Assembly: GCA_005776735.1 (NCBI GenBank)
Contig: SXOM01000608.1
Coordinates: 1 to 23,397 of the forward strand
DNA from: Pseudomonadota bacterium
Lineage (GTDB): Bacteria; Myxococcota_A; UBA796; SXON01
Reading direction: 5' to 3'
DNA: 23,397 bases
Shown: in pieces, positions 21,743 to 23,397 of the stretch
How positions within the stretch are numbered: the stretch's first letter is position 1
Layout of the letters: each line of letters begins with the position of its first letter
Program-made: the position numbers and the translations under genes
Notes under the pieces: generated by a model
Told to the model about the DNA's origin: nothing
The model's input: the letters and a program-made list of their open reading frames with translations, nothing else
Database searches by the model: none

Positions 21743-22525
21743 ATGTCCGACCTCGCCGCCCGCGTCGAAGCGGGAGACCCCGAAGCCATCCGTGAGACCG
21801 TCGCCCGGCTCGACCGCGGCGAGCTGCGCGTCGCCGAGAAGATCGACGGCGAGTGGGTGGCCCACGCCTGGGTCAAGGCGGCCATCCTGGGCTTCTTCCG
21901 CATCTCGGCGATGGAGGTGAGCGAGGTCGGCCCGTTCGAATTCCACGACAAGATCCCGCTCAAGCGCGGCCTCGCGGCCGCCGGTGTGCGGGTGGTTCCA
22001 CCGGGCGTCGTCCGGTACGGCGCCTTCGTGGAGCGCGGCGCCATCGTGATGCCCGGGTACGTCAACATCGGTGCGTGGGTCGGCCGCGGCACGAGGGTCG
22101 ACACGTGGGCCACCGTCGGGAGCTGCGCGCAGATCGGCCGCAACGTCCACCTCAGCGGCGGCGTCGGCATCGGCGGGGTGCTCGAGCCGGCCGGGGCGCG
22201 GCCGGTGGTGATCGAAGACGGCGCGTTCATCGGCAGTCGGTGCATCGTGGTCGAGGGCGTGGTCGTGGAGGAGGAGGCGGTGCTCGGCGCCAACGTGGTG
22301 CTCACCAGCAGCACGCCCATCCTCGACGTCACCGGACCCCACGAGGTGCGGCACGTGGGCCGGGTGCCGGCCCGCAGCGTGGTGATCCCCGGCGTGCGCA
22401 ATCGCACGTTCCCGGCGGGGGAGTACGGCCTGCCCTGCGCCCTCATCATCGGTACCCGGCAGGCGTCCACCGACAAGAAGACGTCGCTGAACCAGGCGCT
22501 CCGCGACTTCGCCGTGTCGGTGTAG
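21743..22525 (+). CDS. dapD: 2,3,4,5-tetrahydropyridine-2,6-dicarboxylate N-succinyltransferase
   Basis: This 260-aa enzyme transfers succinyl from succinyl-CoA to tetrahydrodipicolinate in the succinylase route to meso-diaminopimelate and lysine. Visible family features are the N-terminal helical domain with VAEKIDGEWVAHAWVKAAIL, FHDKIPLK, the left-handed beta-helix hexapeptide repeats (VRYGAFVERGAIVMPGYVNI, IGRNVHLSGGVGIGGVLEP, IEDGAFIGSRCIVVEGVVVE), and a C-terminal YGLPCALIIGTR. It is a little shorter than the 274-aa E. coli enzyme. It is followed after 4 nt by a dapE-like gene, forming a dap operon. The start is the only plausible ATG, although its ribosome site is poor. Confidence 0.97.
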   Translation: MSDLAARVEAGDPEAIRETVARLDRGELRVAEKIDGEWVAHAWVKAAILGFFRISAMEVSEVGPFEFHDKIPLKRGLAAAGVRVVPPGVVRYGAFVERGAIVMPGYVNIGAWVGRGTRVDTWATVGSCAQIGRNVHLSGGVGIGGVLEPAGARPVVIEDGAFIGSRCIVVEGVVVEEEAVLGANVVLTSSTPILDVTGPHEVRHVGRVPARSVVIPGVRNRTFPAGEYGLPCALIIGTRQASTDKKTSLNQALRDFAVSV

Positions 22526-22529
22526 GGCG

Positions 22530-23397
22530 GTGGCGGCGGCCCTGCAGCAGCGCCTCGTCCGCCGCACGGTGGAGCTGTGCCGGATCGCGAGCGTGACCGG
22601 CGACGAGGGCGCCATCGCCGAGCGGGTCGAGGCCATGCTCCGCGACACGCCGCTCCAGGTGCAGCGCGTGGGCCTCAGCGTGCTCGCGCGCACCGCGTCG
22701 CGGCCCGGGCGCCCGCTGGTGCTCCTGGTGGGGCACACCGACACGGTGCCCGCCAAGGCCGCCGACCGGGGCGTCCGGGTCGAGGGCGACCGCGTCTACG
22801 GGCTCGGCGCCAGCGACATGAAAGGGGGGCTCGCCGTCATGCTCGAGCTCGCGGCGGCGGTGGGCGACGGCGCGGCGCTCGGGGTCGACCTGGGCCTGGT
22901 CTTCTACGACAAGGAGGAGGGCCCGTGGGCCGACTCCGGGCTCGGGCCGGTGCTCGACGAGGTCGCGTGGTTGCGGCGTGCGGCGCTCGCGTTCTGCCTC
23001 GAACCGAGCGACAACGTCGTGCAGGTGGGCTGCCTCGGCACCCTCCACGCGAAGGTGACCTTCGTGGGGCGCGCGGCCCACTCGGCCCGCCCGTGGCAGG
23101 GCGACAACGCCATCCACCGGGCGGCGCCGCTCTTGGCGGCCCTCGCGGCGCGGGCTCCGGTCGAGGTCGACTGCGACGGGCACCCCTTCCGCGAGGTGCT
23201 CAGCGCCACGCTCGCCAGCGGCGGGAGCACGCGGAACGTCGTGCCCGACCGGTTCACGCTCAACCTCAACTTCCGGTTCGCGCCGGGCCGGTCCGACGAG
23301 AGCGCGGTGGCCGAGGTGCGCCGGTTCTGCGCCGAAGCGTGCCCGGCGAGCCCGCCCGAGGTCGAGCTCGTCGAGGTCGCCCCGAGTGGCCGCGTCG
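22530..23397 (+). CDS. dapE: Succinyl-diaminopimelate desuccinylase-like M20 peptidase (partial, C-terminus off window)
   Basis: This is a zinc amidohydrolase of the M20/DapE family, expected to remove succinate from N-succinyl-LL-diaminopimelate. The 289 residues visible include VGHTDTVP (H69 zinc ligand, D71), GASDMKGGLAVML (D96 bridging ligand), YDKEEGP (E129 catalytic base, E130 ligand) and CLEPSD (E158 ligand). The dimerisation lid begins at CLGTLHAKVTFVGRAAHSAR, containing the GxxH-like HSARPW. The GTG at 22530 lies 4 nt after the dapD stop; the frame is open to the window edge. The dapD neighbour favours DapE over a generic M20 peptidase or ArgE. Confidence 0.92.
   Translation, partial: MAAALQQRLVRRTVELCRIASVTGDEGAIAERVEAMLRDTPLQVQRVGLSVLARTASRPGRPLVLLVGHTDTVPAKAADRGVRVEGDRVYGLGASDMKGGLAVMLELAAAVGDGAALGVDLGLVFYDKEEGPWADSGLGPVLDEVAWLRRAALAFCLEPSDNVVQVGCLGTLHAKVTFVGRAAHSARPWQGDNAIHRAAPLLAALAARAPVEVDCDGHPFREVLSATLASGGSTRNVVPDRFTLNLNFRFAPGRSDESAVAEVRRFCAEACPASPPEVELVEVAPSGRV

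Noticed and set aside
1..23397. tRNA, rRNA, riboswitch and transposase genes
   Set aside because: I looked for cloverleaf ends, rRNA-like blocks and DDE transposase motifs and found none that I could support by eye. A covariance-model search would be needed to exclude small RNAs.

Overview
This is a high-GC (roughly 70% by eye), densely coding bacterial segment that looks like Myxococcota or a close deltaproteobacterial relative. The reasons are a eukaryote-like Ser/Thr kinase fused to an ATPase-like region, multidomain two-component proteins, a MopE-type Asp/Cys repeat protein ending in a MYXO-CTERM-like sorting tail, and very strong G/C third positions. Assignment is by family recognition only; no searches were run.

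Layout. (1) 1-6207, minus strand: a tight four-gene run transcribed right to left: serA, serC (3-nt gap), an 831-aa putative zinc metallopeptidase (26-nt gap), and a Ser/Thr kinase that overlaps the peptidase stop and runs off the left edge. (2) 6457-7581, plus: a degenerate receiver joined to an intact EAL (c-di-GMP phosphodiesterase) domain. (3) 7582-7704: a palindromic intergenic element between convergent genes. (4) 7705-16830, minus: transcribed right to left, a MopE-repeat lipoprotein with a MYXO-CTERM-like tail, a small outer-membrane beta-barrel candidate, then an overlapping signalling operon: receiver-HATPase protein, a 928-aa PilZ / alpha-beta hydrolase / methyltransferase fusion, and a hybrid histidine kinase with two kinase modules. 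(5) 16831-17238: no intact gene; it holds a Uma2-like gene remnant, a second copy of the palindromic element and a good promoter. (6) 17239-21041, plus: a three-gene cassette of a TPR-like zinc-ribbon protein, a zinc-ribbon helical protein and an SPFH (YdjI-like) protein with a C-terminal SHOCT domain. (7) 21045-21701, minus: a MurU-like sugar-phosphate nucleotidyltransferase. (8) 21743-23397, plus: dapD and the start of a dapE-like gene.

How the genes may work together. serA-serC supply serine and dapD-dapE supply diaminopimelate and lysine, so the flanks are core metabolism. The middle is accessory signalling: the EAL protein and the PilZ fusion both point to c-di-GMP, and the REC-HATPase protein, the fusion and the hybrid kinase overlap at their stop/start codons, so they are probably made together and may form one pathway controlling a hydrolase/methyltransferase output.

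The best candidates for something undescribed are the SPFH/zinc-ribbon cassette (it recalls the Bacillus YdjG/YdjI partners of PspA but has no PspA here), the PilZ-hydrolase-methyltransferase fusion, and the two-copy palindromic element whose second copy lies between a broken gene and the cassette's promoter.
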